Shown here: piece after piece, positions 1-8,638 of the stretch
Position numbering within the stretch: position 1 is the first letter of the stretch
How the letters are laid out: each line of letters opens with the position of its first letter
Source of the DNA: Arcticibacterium luteifluviistationis
Lineage (GTDB): Bacteria > Bacteroidota > Bacteroidia > Cytophagales > Spirosomataceae
NCBI RefSeq assembly: GCF_003258705.1
Contig: NZ_CP029480.1
Location: 3,720,001-3,784,000 of the forward strand
Reading direction: 5' to 3'
DNA: 64,000 nt
The notes under the pieces: generated by a model
Database searches by the model: none
What the model was told of the DNA's origin: nothing
The model's input: only the letters and a program-made list of their open reading frames with translations
Program-made: the position numbers and the translations under genes

Positions 1-495
1 AATATTAGAGATTACGCTAGAGAAGTATTTGCTATTAATGAAGACCGAAAAGCCGTGTTGCAAAATTATTTGCCAGCCGCAGATATGAAAGGAAATGCAG
101 AAAACGGAAAAAAACTGTTTACTCAAAATTGTGCCATTTGCCATCAAATTGACGGTAAAGACGGTACTGCTTTTGGCCCTGATTTAGCCACCCTAAAAAG
201 TAGAAACAAGCATTCTATTATTACAGAAATCATAAACCCGAATAATTCTATTGCTGATAAATATGGTCAATGGAACATTGAAACGAATGATGGCAATCAT
301 CTAACAGGCATCATTGTTTCTGAAAGCGAAAATTCATTGAGTTTAAAAACACTTGGAGGGCAAACAGAAAATATAGCGAAGGCTTCTATAAAATCGCGTC
401 AAATAGCCAAACAGTCGGCTATGCCAAACGGTTTAGAGGGTGCCATTTCGCAAGAAGGAATGTCGGATATTTTAGCTCTCATTAAAGGCGAATAA
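1..495 (+). CDS. C-terminal part of a heme-binding (c-type cytochrome) dehydrogenase, truncated by window start
   Basis: The reading frame is open from the first base, so only the last ~164 residues of a longer protein are present; the in-frame GTG at 55 is not a convincing start. The visible part holds one heme c attachment motif, CAICH, preceded by GKKLF and followed by a GPDLA segment. It continues into a region with NPNNSIADKY and an LTGI strand. This order matches the putative heme-binding domain found at the C-terminus of large Pirellula/Verrucomicrobium-type membrane-bound dehydrogenases (TIGR02603-like). Such proteins are thought to pass electrons from periplasmic sugar or alcohol oxidation to cytochromes. 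The neighbouring DUF1080 and propeller-cytochrome genes fit that role. Substrate unknown. Confidence 0.8.
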   Translation, partial: NIRDYAREVFAINEDRKAVLQNYLPAADMKGNAENGKKLFTQNCAICHQIDGKDGTAFGPDLATLKSRNKHSIITEIINPNNSIADKYGQWNIETNDGNHLTGIIVSESENSLSLKTLGGQTENIAKASIKSRQIAKQSAMPNGLEGAISQEGMSDILALIKGE

Positions 496-542
496 GTTTG
501 TTCAAAAAAATGCTCCAATTTTATCAAAAAAACTTTTCTGCC

Positions 543-566
543 AATAGGCTAATACAAGAGCCTATT
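543..566 (+). terminator. hairpin downstream of the heme-binding dehydrogenase, possible weak terminator
   Basis: Eight-base perfect arms AATAGGCT and AGCCTATT enclose an 8-nt loop 48 bases after the stop codon. Only a short T-run follows, so termination would be weak, or the hairpin may serve RNA stability. The rest of 496-730 is AT-rich and shows no other gene. Confidence 0.35.
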
Positions 567-691
567 TATCAAACATCTAATTAACTCTATGTCACATATT
601 AAATTCTTTTAATAACTCAAAATGCAGCTCTTAGTCTACTTTCAAGTCTAAAAAGCTGACAATATAGATCTTATATAAAACTTTCATGACT

Positions 692-699
692 TATATTTG
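692..699 (+). promoter_or_regulatory. possible Bacteroidota -7 element for the DUF1080 gene
   Basis: TATATTTG matches the Bacteroidota -7 consensus TAnnTTTG and lies 31 bases before the ATG at 731. No TTTG -33 element is visible at the expected distance, so the call is weak. Confidence 0.3.
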
Positions 700-730
700 A
701 CATTCAATTTTCGAAAAATACTTTTAACAT

Positions 731-2539
731 ATGAAAAAAAATGCTCTCGGGCTACTCCTATTAGGGAGTATCAACCTCCTATATGCTCAGGAAAAAATCT
801 TAGCTGATGACCTTTCTGGGTTTTCTAATCAAGAAAAAAACTGGAGTATTGCAGGTGCTGCCACCGCCAATCCTTTTCTCGACAACAACCTTGAATCTAC
901 TCCGGGTAAAGGAGTTTTGGTCAACATTCATGAACACGGTACATATGGTGGTCAATATGAATTAGTATCAGATTTTACACATGGCGACCTTGATATCTCT
1001 TTTGATTTCATGATGGCCAAAGGCTCTAACTCGGGCATTTATCTTCAAGGAAACTATGAGATTCAATTGTTTGATAGTTGGGGAAAGAAAAACCCTATCT
1101 ACGGCGACTGCGGTGGTATTTATCAAAGATGGGACGAAAGTAAGCCTGAAGGTCAAAAAGGCTATGAAGGTTACGCTCCTAGAATAAATGCAGCTAAAGC
1201 ACCAGGTTTATGGCAGCACATGGACATATCTTTTCAAGCTGCAAAGTTTGACGCAAAAGGAAACAAGACGGCTAACGCTCAAATGCTTTCTATTAAACTT
1301 AATGGCATGTTGATTCATGAGAATGTAGAGCTTTCTGGCGTAACCAGAGGTGCTATGACTGCCAAAGATGTTGCAAAAGGTCCACTTAGACTTCAAGGTG
1401 ACCATGGCTCATTGGCTCTTAAGAATATCGTAATAAGCAACTTTGACAAGCCTAGTGCTCGTTTTGAAAACTTATCTTACGCAGTTTCTTACGCTCCTTA
1501 TGACCCAAGTGCCGACCCTAAAAACTTGGCTATTGATGATTCAGGTGAATTAAAAGAACTGTCATGGGAATTCATGAAACAGCGTAACGAATACTCTTAT
1601 ACTATTAAAGGAGATTTCATTGCCCCAGCAAACGGAAAGTATACTTTCAATCAGTTTTCATCTGCCAATAACACATTGAGCATTGATGGAAAAGAGATTT
1701 TGGCTAATAAATATACAGGTCCAAATGACGAAAGAACTGGTGAAGTTGAGCTGAAAGCTGGAAAGCATTCTTTAGAAATTTATAACGCTAAGTATGACGG
1801 CTGGATGAGTCCAACACTTGGTCTTTTTGTAACAGGCCCAGGCTTCAGAAAAGTGGCTCTTCACTCTCCAAGCTCTATGTTTGGGAATAAAGCTTCTGAC
1901 CCAATTTTGATTGATGCCAAAACCAATACAAACCTTAGAAGTTTTATGGATTTTGACAAAGGCGATGAGAAAATAAGAATTGTTCATGCGATAAGCGTGG
2001 GTACACCAGAAAACATTCATTTCACATATGACTTGGACAAAGGTGCTATATTCCAATTTTGGAGAGGAGACTTTCTAGACGCTACGCCAATGTGGGATAG
2101 CAGAGGGGATGGTTCTTCAAGGCCAAGAGGTTCTTTAACACTTTTAAACAACGATTTGACTCTTAGTAAAACAGCATTGGCTTGGCCAAAAGATACGGTA
2201 GGCACTAGCTACAAACCAAAAGGTTACACGATAGATGAGAACAACATGCCAACTTTCGTTTACGAAATTTATGGCTCTAAGGTTAGTGACAAAATCAGGG
2301 TTAAAGACGGAAAGAACTTTGAAAGAATCATTACAGTAGATGGCTCAAAAGACTTGTTTGCAAAACTGACTAGTGCTTCCAAAATTGAAAAACTGTCTGA
2401 TAACTTATATGCTATTGATAATAAAAGCTGGTACATAAAACTGGACCCGAATGCTTCTGTTATTATCAGCACCAATGGCGATAAAAAAGAGCTAAAGGTT
2501 GCGGTGAAAGACCAATTGACTTACGAGCTATTATTCTAA
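731..2539 (+). CDS. secreted DUF1080 (3-keto-disaccharide hydrolase family) protein with PA14-like middle domain
   Basis: A 602-residue protein with an N-terminal signal peptide ending near LLYAQ. Residues ~35-235 form a DUF1080 / 3-keto-disaccharide hydrolase domain, a concanavalin-like fold; visible hallmarks are the NSGIYLQG and YEIQLFDSW segments and the GGIYQ turn. Residues ~255-365 look like a PA14-type beta domain (YTFNQFSSANNTLSIDG, then a lipid-free GxHxLEI-like strand). The last ~230 residues are beta-rich and not recognised. Members of DUF1080 have been linked to breakdown of 3-keto-glycosides in Bacteroides. It is 19 bp upstream of the cytochrome-propeller gene and surely co-transcribed. 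Exact substrate and whether it hydrolyses, eliminates or hydrates are inference. Confidence 0.8.
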   Translation: MKKNALGLLLLGSINLLYAQEKILADDLSGFSNQEKNWSIAGAATANPFLDNNLESTPGKGVLVNIHEHGTYGGQYELVSDFTHGDLDISFDFMMAKGSNSGIYLQGNYEIQLFDSWGKKNPIYGDCGGIYQRWDESKPEGQKGYEGYAPRINAAKAPGLWQHMDISFQAAKFDAKGNKTANAQMLSIKLNGMLIHENVELSGVTRGAMTAKDVAKGPLRLQGDHGSLALKNIVISNFDKPSARFENLSYAVSYAPYDPSADPKNLAIDDSGELKELSWEFMKQRNEYSYTIKGDFIAPANGKYTFNQFSSANNTLSIDGKEILANKYTGPNDERTGEVELKAGKHSLEIYNAKYDGWMSPTLGLFVTGPGFRKVALHSPSSMFGNKASDPILIDAKTNTNLRSFMDFDKGDEKIRIVHAISVGTPENIHFTYDLDKGAIFQFWRGDFLDATPMWDSRGDGSSRPRGSLTLLNNDLTLSKTALAWPKDTVGTSYKPKGYTIDENNMPTFVYEIYGSKVSDKIRVKDGKNFERIITVDGSKDLFAKLTSASKIEKLSDNLYAIDNKSWYIKLDPNASVIISTNGDKKELKVAVKDQLTYELLF

Positions 2540-2558
2540 TATTAAAAGATTTAGATAA

Positions 2559-4478
2559 ATGAAAAAAATACAAATATTACTTTTAAGCCTCTTTTGCTTT
2601 GCTGTGCAAGCTCAAGAGTCTCCAAAAGAAGAAGATTTTTACAAAATTGTTACCCCTCCTGTTCCTGAAGGAATACTATTAGAAGTGGGTGGTGTACGTA
2701 CATTGCCAAATGGCTCCGTAGCTGTTTCTACCAGAAGAGGTGACATTTGGATTATGGAAAACCCACTTAGTAGAAAGCCATACTACAAGCTATTTGCATC
2801 TGGTTTACATGAAATTCTTGGTTTAGAATACAGAGATGGTTCTTTCTATTGCGTACAGCGTGGAGAGCTAACTAAGCTAACAGACGAAAACGGCGATGGC
2901 AAAGCAGACCGTTACGAAACCATAAGTGCATGGCCAGTTTCTGGCCATTACCATGAGTATTCTTTTGGTCCAAAATTCGCTCCAGATGGCAGTTTCTTTG
3001 TCAGTGGAAACGTAGCTTTTGGAAACGAGGAATGGTGGAGAGGTGAAGCTAGAGTTCCTGGTAGAGGTTCTGTTTTTAAAGTGTTCCCTGATGGTCATAG
3101 AGAAGAGTGGGCTACTGGAATGCGTTCGCCTGCTGGTTTAGGAATGATTGATGGAGAGTTATTTTATGCTGATAACCAAGGTGACTGGATGGGTTCTGGT
3201 GGAATTTGGCATTTGAAAAAAGGTGCTTTTACAGGTCACCCTGCAAGTTTAGCATGGACCAATGAAGACTCCCCTACTAAATTAACAGAAGAGCAGTTTT
3301 TTGCGGAACGTGATAACAGAAAAGTAAGAAATGCGGCTGGTGCATATATCAAGCCTGAAAACGTAGTAGACGAAACTCCAAACATGCTTTGGCAGCTTAA
3401 AGAAAAGTATCCGCAGGTTCAGACTCCAGTAGTTTGGCTTCCTCATGGTATCTTGGGTATTTCTAATTCTGAATTAATAAAAGACGAAACTAAAGGAGCT
3501 TTTGGTCCATTTAGCAATCAGGTTTTCATAGGTGACCAAGGTCAATCTAAAATCATGCGTGTATTCATGGAGAAAGTCAATGGCGAGTACCAAGGTGCTG
3601 CCTGGGACTTTAGAAGTGGTTTTCAATCTGGTGTAATGAGAATGGACTGGGCTAAAGACGGTTCTCTTTTTGTGGGAGAAACTAACCGTGGATGGGGTTC
3701 TGCTGGTGATGCAAACCAAGGTTTCCAAAGATTGGTTTGGAATGGTAAAATGCCATTTGAAATGCTAACGGTTAAGGCTATGCCTGATGGTTTTGAAATA
3801 GAATTTACATTGCCTGTAGATAGAAAATCTGCGGAAGATTTAGCTTCTATCTCTGCATCTAGCTTTAATTATAAGCATCACCCTGCTTATGGCTCACCTC
3901 CAATTTTAAGAGAAGACCTAAACATTAAAGGTGTTAAGCTTTCTGCCGATGGCAAAAAGTTAAGAATTGTGATGGACGGACTTAGAAAATACTTTGTACA
4001 TGAGTTAAACCTTGACGGCATTAGAGCTGCAGGTACCTACTACTCACTAATTCATCCTACTGTTTATTATACTTTAAATAATATTCCTGCGGGAGATAAA
4101 GCGTCAACTTCAGATTTGAAAACAACCGATTCTGGAAAAGCAAAACCTGCTTCTGCTTCAAAAGCAGTTAAGAAATTGGTTTCTCCAGATGGTCAAGGCC
4201 AAGCAAAGGCTTCGGCTGCTGCACCTACTTATGACGAGGTGAAACCTTTGCTTCAAAAGCATACGTGTCTGGCTTGCCACTCACAAGACAAAAAAGTGAT
4301 TGGCCCTGCATTTAAAGACATTGCTAAAAGAAAATATAGTAATGAGAAAATGGCTCAATTGATAGCTGTTCCTCAGCCAAAAAACTGGCCTGACTATGCT
4401 ACGCCAATGGCTCCTATGCCACATGTGCCAAAAGCTGATGTGATGAAAATAGCGAGTTATATTAACGGATTGAGGTAG
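2559..4478 (+). CDS. beta-propeller (PQQ/NHL-like) dehydrogenase fused to C-terminal cytochrome c
   Basis: A 639-residue periplasmic protein with a signal peptide (MKKIQILLLSLFCFAVQAQ). Residues ~35-410 form a six-bladed propeller of the soluble glucose dehydrogenase / NHL type, with repeated LPNGS, FAPDGS and WAKDGS blade turns. A low-complexity Ala/Lys linker (residues ~505-550) leads to a cytochrome c domain with the heme site CLACH and a late Met-rich PMAPMPH stretch that could supply the axial ligand. This is the architecture of PVC-type membrane-bound dehydrogenases. It probably oxidises a sugar or sugar derivative and hands electrons to the respiratory chain. It sits between the DUF1080 gene and a Tat-type TIM-barrel gene. 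Confidence 0.82.
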   Translation: MKKIQILLLSLFCFAVQAQESPKEEDFYKIVTPPVPEGILLEVGGVRTLPNGSVAVSTRRGDIWIMENPLSRKPYYKLFASGLHEILGLEYRDGSFYCVQRGELTKLTDENGDGKADRYETISAWPVSGHYHEYSFGPKFAPDGSFFVSGNVAFGNEEWWRGEARVPGRGSVFKVFPDGHREEWATGMRSPAGLGMIDGELFYADNQGDWMGSGGIWHLKKGAFTGHPASLAWTNEDSPTKLTEEQFFAERDNRKVRNAAGAYIKPENVVDETPNMLWQLKEKYPQVQTPVVWLPHGILGISNSELIKDETKGAFGPFSNQVFIGDQGQSKIMRVFMEKVNGEYQGAAWDFRSGFQSGVMRMDWAKDGSLFVGETNRGWGSAGDANQGFQRLVWNGKMPFEMLTVKAMPDGFEIEFTLPVDRKSAEDLASISASSFNYKHHPAYGSPPILREDLNIKGVKLSADGKKLRIVMDGLRKYFVHELNLDGIRAAGTYYSLIHPTVYYTLNNIPAGDKASTSDLKTTDSGKAKPASASKAVKKLVSPDGQGQAKASAAAPTYDEVKPLLQKHTCLACHSQDKKVIGPAFKDIAKRKYSNEKMAQLIAVPQPKNWPDYATPMAPMPHVPKADVMKIASYINGLR

Positions 4479-4500
4479 TAAAACACTGCCGTTTAAGTTA

Positions 4501-4534
4501 AACACCTTTGTCAATATTGACAAAGGTGTTTTTT
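4501..4534 (+). terminator. strong intrinsic terminator after the propeller-cytochrome gene
   Basis: A perfect 30-base palindrome at 4501-4530 (arm AACACCTTTGTCAAT) runs straight into a T-run. It begins 22 bases after the stop codon at 4478, and would separate the DUF1080-cytochrome transcript from the TIM-barrel gene at 4660. Confidence 0.9.
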
Positions 4535-4659
4535 GTTTTATGCCCACAAAAATAATTCAAATGATTGCACAAACAGTCAATTAGGGCATTTAGACGACAC
4601 TACAATTCAGCAGAATCAAATTCTTTGCTTAACTTTAACCGTTACCCTAAAGAACAATA

Positions 4660-5550
4660 ATGAATACATCTAGAAGAAATGCCATTAAGGCCTTGGGCAC
4701 TGTGGCGGCTACCTCGTTAGCTGGAGGAGCAATTGCAAACGAAAATTTAATCAAACCAAAAGTGGAACTTAAGAATAACATAAAGCACTCTGTGTGTAGA
4801 TGGTGCTATGGCTCTATTGATTTTGAAGAATTATGTCAAGGTGTAAAAGACATCGGGATGGCTTCAATTGAACTTACTGGTCCTGAAGAATGGCCAATAT
4901 TGAAAAAGTATGGTTTAACTGCAGCCATAGGTTGGGGGGCTTGGCCTAAAGGCACTGGCCTGAGTAACTTCTTTTGTAATCCTAAAAACGACGATACCCT
5001 TGTTGCTTTTTACGAAGATTTAATACCTAAAGCTAAAGAGGCTGGTATAAAACAGCTTATCTGTTTTTCAGGAAATAGAGAAGGCATGAACGATTACGTG
5101 GGCATGATGAACTGTGCCAATGTTATAAGGCGATTGATTCCTACTTGCGAAAAATACGACATCATTCTTTCAATGGAATTGTTAAGCTCACGTGATAGCC
5201 ACAGAGATTACATGTGTGATCACATAGACTGGGGCGTTTCTCTTTGCGAAATGGTAAATTCAGACCACTTTAAATTACTTTATGATATTTTCCATATGCA
5301 AAGTATGCATGGTGATCATATCAGAAATATTAGAAAATATGGTAAGTATATCAGCCATTATCATACAGGTGGAATGCCAGGCAGAAAAGAAATTGACAAT
5401 ACGCAAGAAATTTATTACCCAGCTGTAGTAAAAGCATTGATAGATTCTGGCTACAAAGGCTTTTTAGGTCAAGAATTTATTCCAACACCTAAAGACAAAG
5501 CTGGCATGTTAGCATCACTTGAAAGATGCGTTAAGATTTGTGATGTTTGA
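4660..5550 (+). CDS. Tat-exported hydroxypyruvate isomerase-like TIM-barrel protein
   Basis: A 296-residue member of the xylose isomerase-like TIM-barrel superfamily (AP endonuclease 2 / sugar phosphate isomerase fold), closest in appearance to hydroxypyruvate isomerases. The N-terminus TSRRNAIKALG is a twin-arginine signal, so it is probably folded with its metal and then exported. Candidate metal ligands follow family spacing: a Glu in LSMELLS, an Asp and His in LLYDIFHMQ, a His in ISHYHTGG and a Glu in FLGQEF. Related TIM barrels act on 3-keto-sugars or keto-acids. It follows the cytochrome-dehydrogenase pair and is flanked by terminators on both sides. Substrate is not determinable here. 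Confidence 0.8.
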   Translation: MNTSRRNAIKALGTVAATSLAGGAIANENLIKPKVELKNNIKHSVCRWCYGSIDFEELCQGVKDIGMASIELTGPEEWPILKKYGLTAAIGWGAWPKGTGLSNFFCNPKNDDTLVAFYEDLIPKAKEAGIKQLICFSGNREGMNDYVGMMNCANVIRRLIPTCEKYDIILSMELLSSRDSHRDYMCDHIDWGVSLCEMVNSDHFKLLYDIFHMQSMHGDHIRNIRKYGKYISHYHTGGMPGRKEIDNTQEIYYPAVVKALIDSGYKGFLGQEFIPTPKDKAGMLASLERCVKICDV

Positions 5551-5575
5551 TAAGCTTTTTTAAAGCAAATATTTT

Positions 5576-5608
5576 AAAACGAAGTATCGAAAGGTGCTTC
5601 GTTTTTTT
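5576..5608 (+). terminator. intrinsic terminator, probably bidirectional
   Basis: Arms AAACGAAG and CTTCGTTT enclose a 12-nt loop and are followed by a T7 run on the + strand and a short A-run before it. It lies between the convergent TIM-barrel gene (+) and ompA-like gene (-). Confidence 0.8.
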
Positions 5609-5613
5609 AATGC

Positions 5614-6837
5614 TTACTCCATACTTAAAATCTTAACCTCCACACGCCTATTGAGTTCCTCTTCTTTTCTTGAAATTGGTCTGTCTGGACCTAGCCCTAT
5701 GGTTCTGATTCGCCTTCCGTTTATTCCTTTGCTTATCAAATAGTCTTTACAAGCCTCCGCTCGTATTTCCGAAAGTTCAATATTCGCCCCTCTATCACCT
5801 TCTGATGAAGTGTGCCCGCTTATTTCAATTTTTGATTTAGGGTACCTTAATAAAAACGCATAAATGGAATTCAAACTTTGCTGACTGAAATAATCTAATT
5901 CAGATGACGATTGCTCAAACTGAATTTCATCCATAACAAGATCTTCCCCTATTCTTACCTCCCTTTCTCCTATTTCAAAGCTATCTTCGTTTACTTTAAC
6001 TTTTGGCTCCTTCTTTTTAATTGGTTTAGGTCTTTTCTCTTTTTTTCTAAAATTAAACGACTGTTTAATCCCAACAAATATTCCGTTTATAAGTCTGTTG
6101 TTTCTATTTCTACCAATCAATGAACCTCCTCGATAAAAACCAATTTCTTCTGTATAAAGCGGCTGTAGGGCAAAACTAAAACCCAGTTCGAACTCGGTGT
6201 TACCGTCTAAAAACATCTCTTGCCCTATACCAAAATAAAGCCCGTATTTAAGGTCATTAGAAACCAAGGTGTTAAACTTTAAACCAGTGCCGCTTTCATT
6301 GGTGTATTCCCCTGACGCTACATTATTAGAGGCTTGCTTTGAGGTCCGTCTCTCATAAAAGCCATTAACGTTGGGAATAAAATTCCCCTGAAAAACGTAG
6401 TAAAGATTATAGGCTCTATATTTTACGCCAAAATTTAAACTCAGGTAGTTAAAATCATCAATAAAGGCCTGCACATGCTGCCCCTGAAAATCAAAATTCA
6501 AGCTGGGGTTATAGGCACTCACGTAATTTATTCTTGTTCCACCGAGTGATAGGTCAATGCTTTGCGATAGCCTATAATTCAAATTAACGCCTATTCTATT
6601 GGTCGTTTTAAAATTGAAAGATTTTTGTCCTTGATTATTTGTGGTGTAACCAATATTATAAAACCGCCACATGTAGTTCATTCTTTCATTTCCTTCGGTT
6701 GCTTTTTGTGAGCCAGGAAGCAGTACACCCAAGCCAATATGTGGACTAATACTAAAACGTGAGTTTTCAGACTGACCATGTACCCAGACAAATTGAAATG
6801 TCAGAAAACAAAGAATTAGAAGTTTGGCTTTAATCAC
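5614..6837 (-). CDS. OmpA family outer-membrane protein
   Basis: A 407-residue protein with a signal peptide ending near WVHGQ. Residues ~25-265 alternate in short aromatic strands with repeated NYRLS, LNFGVKYR and YGLYFGIG patterns, consistent with an outer-membrane beta-barrel. A Lys/Pro-rich linker (KKEKRPKPIKKKEPK) leads to a C-terminal OmpA/MotB peptidoglycan-binding domain at ~295-405. That domain carries the hallmark ISGHTSSEGD and LSEIRAEAC segments and NRRVEV near the end. It likely anchors the outer membrane to the cell wall. It is separated from the following TIM-barrel gene by only 36 bp on the same strand, suggesting co-transcription. Confidence 0.88.
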   Translation of the reverse strand: MIKAKLLILCFLTFQFVWVHGQSENSRFSISPHIGLGVLLPGSQKATEGNERMNYMWRFYNIGYTTNNQGQKSFNFKTTNRIGVNLNYRLSQSIDLSLGGTRINYVSAYNPSLNFDFQGQHVQAFIDDFNYLSLNFGVKYRAYNLYYVFQGNFIPNVNGFYERRTSKQASNNVASGEYTNESGTGLKFNTLVSNDLKYGLYFGIGQEMFLDGNTEFELGFSFALQPLYTEEIGFYRGGSLIGRNRNNRLINGIFVGIKQSFNFRKKEKRPKPIKKKEPKVKVNEDSFEIGEREVRIGEDLVMDEIQFEQSSSELDYFSQQSLNSIYAFLLRYPKSKIEISGHTSSEGDRGANIELSEIRAEACKDYLISKGINGRRIRTIGLGPDRPISRKEEELNRRVEVKILSME

Positions 6838-6873
6838 TTATTCATATTTTCTTTAAAACAAGACGTTAATCTA

Positions 6874-7755
6874 CTAAGCATTAACAACTTTACTAAAAAC
6901 TGGTAATGCTTTCTCTAAATTCGGCAACTCTGGATGCCATCTTTTCTCCCATTCTAAACTGATAAAACCCTTGTACTTGATTTTATCTAGTTCCTTCAAA
7001 ACTTTATCAATTGGAACTTGACCTTGCCCTGGCAAAAAATATTCATGTGTCGTTCTATTTGTAAAACTTCCGTCTTTAATCTGGACAAACTCTATATAAG
7101 GTTTTAAAGCTTTCACCATAGTAGCCGCCGACTCCTCTGTCTGATAATGCATATTAAAATAATCCCAGATTATACCAGAACTATTAGCCGGCTGCTCATT
7201 CATAACCTGCTTAATGTCATTTGACAAAACTAAGTCGCCATGGCAATCTAATAATACTTTAACGCCACTTCCATTTGCATATTCATTGACTTCTTGCAGT
7301 CCTTCACTTATTAAGTTTAGCGATTTTTGTTTATCATTTTTGAAAGCAAACTTATCAGGAAAAACCCTTACGAAAGGGCAATCAAGCTCCACAGCTAAAT
7401 CAACATAGTTTTTAACTTCGTCAATATTTGCTTTTCGTTTCTGAACATCTGTTTCATGTAACTTGGAAGATGGATTGATATTGACAATTTCAATACCGCT
7501 ATCTTCTGCCCTTCTCTTCGACTCTTTTAGCATTGCTTTGGAAAAAACTGGACTTTTCAGAATATCAATCTCAGCTCCGATACCTCTTATTTCTATGCCT
7601 TTATATCCATATTTTTCAGCATTGTTTATAATCTCCTCCCAAGTCCAATCTGGGCAACCTAAAGTAGAAAAGCAGAGTTTCCGGCCTTTCTTAAAAGACA
7701 TTTGAACAAAACCAGACAAAACCGTAGCTAAAAAAAGTCTTCTATTTAAATTCAT
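6874..7755 (-). CDS. sugar phosphate isomerase/epimerase-like TIM-barrel protein
   Basis: About 293 residues when started at the ATG at 7755; a further upstream ATG at 7782 would add nine residues ahead of the signal and is less likely. The start NLNRRLFLATVLSGF resembles a Tat or Sec signal with a twin arginine. The fold is a xylose isomerase-like TIM barrel: CFSTLGCPDW opens the first strand, GYKGIEIRG the second. Likely metal-site residues lie in LLDCHGD, IIWDYFNMH, VQIKD and ISLEWEK. It is the second TIM barrel of this superfamily within 3 kb of the first but is clearly divergent from it. The gene is divergent from the NIPSNAP gene at 7881. A role in sugar or polyol epimerisation is inferred. 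Confidence 0.8.
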   Translation of the reverse strand: MNLNRRLFLATVLSGFVQMSFKKGRKLCFSTLGCPDWTWEEIINNAEKYGYKGIEIRGIGAEIDILKSPVFSKAMLKESKRRAEDSGIEIVNINPSSKLHETDVQKRKANIDEVKNYVDLAVELDCPFVRVFPDKFAFKNDKQKSLNLISEGLQEVNEYANGSGVKVLLDCHGDLVLSNDIKQVMNEQPANSSGIIWDYFNMHYQTEESAATMVKALKPYIEFVQIKDGSFTNRTTHEYFLPGQGQVPIDKVLKELDKIKYKGFISLEWEKRWHPELPNLEKALPVFSKVVNA

Positions 7756-7829
7756 AAGGGTTAATTGTATTGATACTGTCAAAAATCACCATTTGGTTTT
7801 CACAATAGCTTATAAGGGAATAAAGGGTG

Positions 7830-7861
7830 TAGTTTTGAAATGATTTACTGTAAATTTACAG
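7830..7861 (+). promoter_or_regulatory. -7 element with overlapping 14-bp palindrome upstream of the NIPSNAP gene
   Basis: TAGTTTTG at 7830-7837 matches TAnnTTTG. A perfect palindrome CTGTAAATTTACAG follows at 7848-7861, where transcription would begin, in the spacer between divergent genes. This is a good position for a repressor operator. No TTTG -33 element is seen at about 20 nt, so promoter strength is uncertain. Confidence 0.4.
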
Positions 7862-7880
7862 AAAACCTGTTAAATAAATT

Positions 7881-8627
7881 ATGAAACTTTTACTCCTATT
7901 TTCTATGGCTCTAATAGCTCTAAATGTGGATGCCAAACCTGATACCCGAGTTTATGAACTACGTACATATCACTGTCATGAAGGCAAAAGGGCAGACCTT
8001 ATAGCCCGCTTCCAAAATCATACTACGCGTATTTTTGAAAAACACGGTATGACAAACGTAGCTTACTGGTTGCCAACTTCACCAGAAATGAAGAATGACC
8101 TAATTTATATGCTGTCTTACCCTTCTATGGAAGCAAGACAAGCAGCATGGAAAGCTTTTTCTACCGACCCAGAATGGCAAAAAGTAGCTGCTGACTCTCA
8201 AATAAATGGAAAAATAGTGGCTGCGGTAGATTCTAAATTCCTAAAAATGGAGCCTGAATTGACAAAGAAACTAAAGCTGAAAGCCAAGTCTCCTGAGCGA
8301 ATCTTTGAACTCCGTTCTTACTATTGCCTTCCAGGAAGATACCCAAACATTGTTGCTAGATTTAGAGACCATACTAGAGACATTTTTGAAACACATGGTA
8401 TTGAAAACATAGCCTACTGGGGTACCATAGAAAAGGATGATACACAATCACATTTGGTATATATAATTGCCCATGAAAGTGAAGCTGCCGCCAAAAACTC
8501 TTGGGATGCATTCCGAGCTGACCCTGTATGGAAAAAAGCTCAAAAAGCTTCTGAAGAAGATGGTAAAATAGTAGAAAAAGTAGTTTCTGTAATGATGGCT
8601 CCACTGCCATTTTCAAAGCTTAGATAA
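7881..8627 (+). CDS. exported NIPSNAP family protein with two tandem NIPSNAP domains
   Basis: A 248-residue protein with a signal peptide (residues 1-18, ending near NVDA). Two copies of the ~105-residue NIPSNAP ferredoxin-like domain follow. The first opens with VYELRTYHCHEGKRADLIARF and the second with IFELRSYYCLPGRYPNIVARF; both contain the NxAYW core strand and a WxAFRxDPxWxK-like end. The internal duplication is obvious by eye. NIPSNAP proteins have no settled enzymatic role. In Bacteroidota they are often found near sugar-metabolism and DUF1080-type genes, as here. It is 11 bp upstream of the phosphatase gene, so the two probably share a transcript. Confidence 0.87.
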   Translation: MKLLLLFSMALIALNVDAKPDTRVYELRTYHCHEGKRADLIARFQNHTTRIFEKHGMTNVAYWLPTSPEMKNDLIYMLSYPSMEARQAAWKAFSTDPEWQKVAADSQINGKIVAAVDSKFLKMEPELTKKLKLKAKSPERIFELRSYYCLPGRYPNIVARFRDHTRDIFETHGIENIAYWGTIEKDDTQSHLVYIIAHESEAAAKNSWDAFRADPVWKKAQKASEEDGKIVEKVVSVMMAPLPFSKLR

Positions 8628-8638
8628 GTTTCATTTAC

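Noticed and set aside
496-730. Possible small RNA or tRNA in the 235-bp gap
   Set aside because: Only one hairpin and a weak -7 element; no tRNA-like arms or CCA-type 3' end.
968-2475. Minus-strand ORFs opposite the DUF1080 gene
   Set aside because: Shadow frames of a clear coding gene with no family features.
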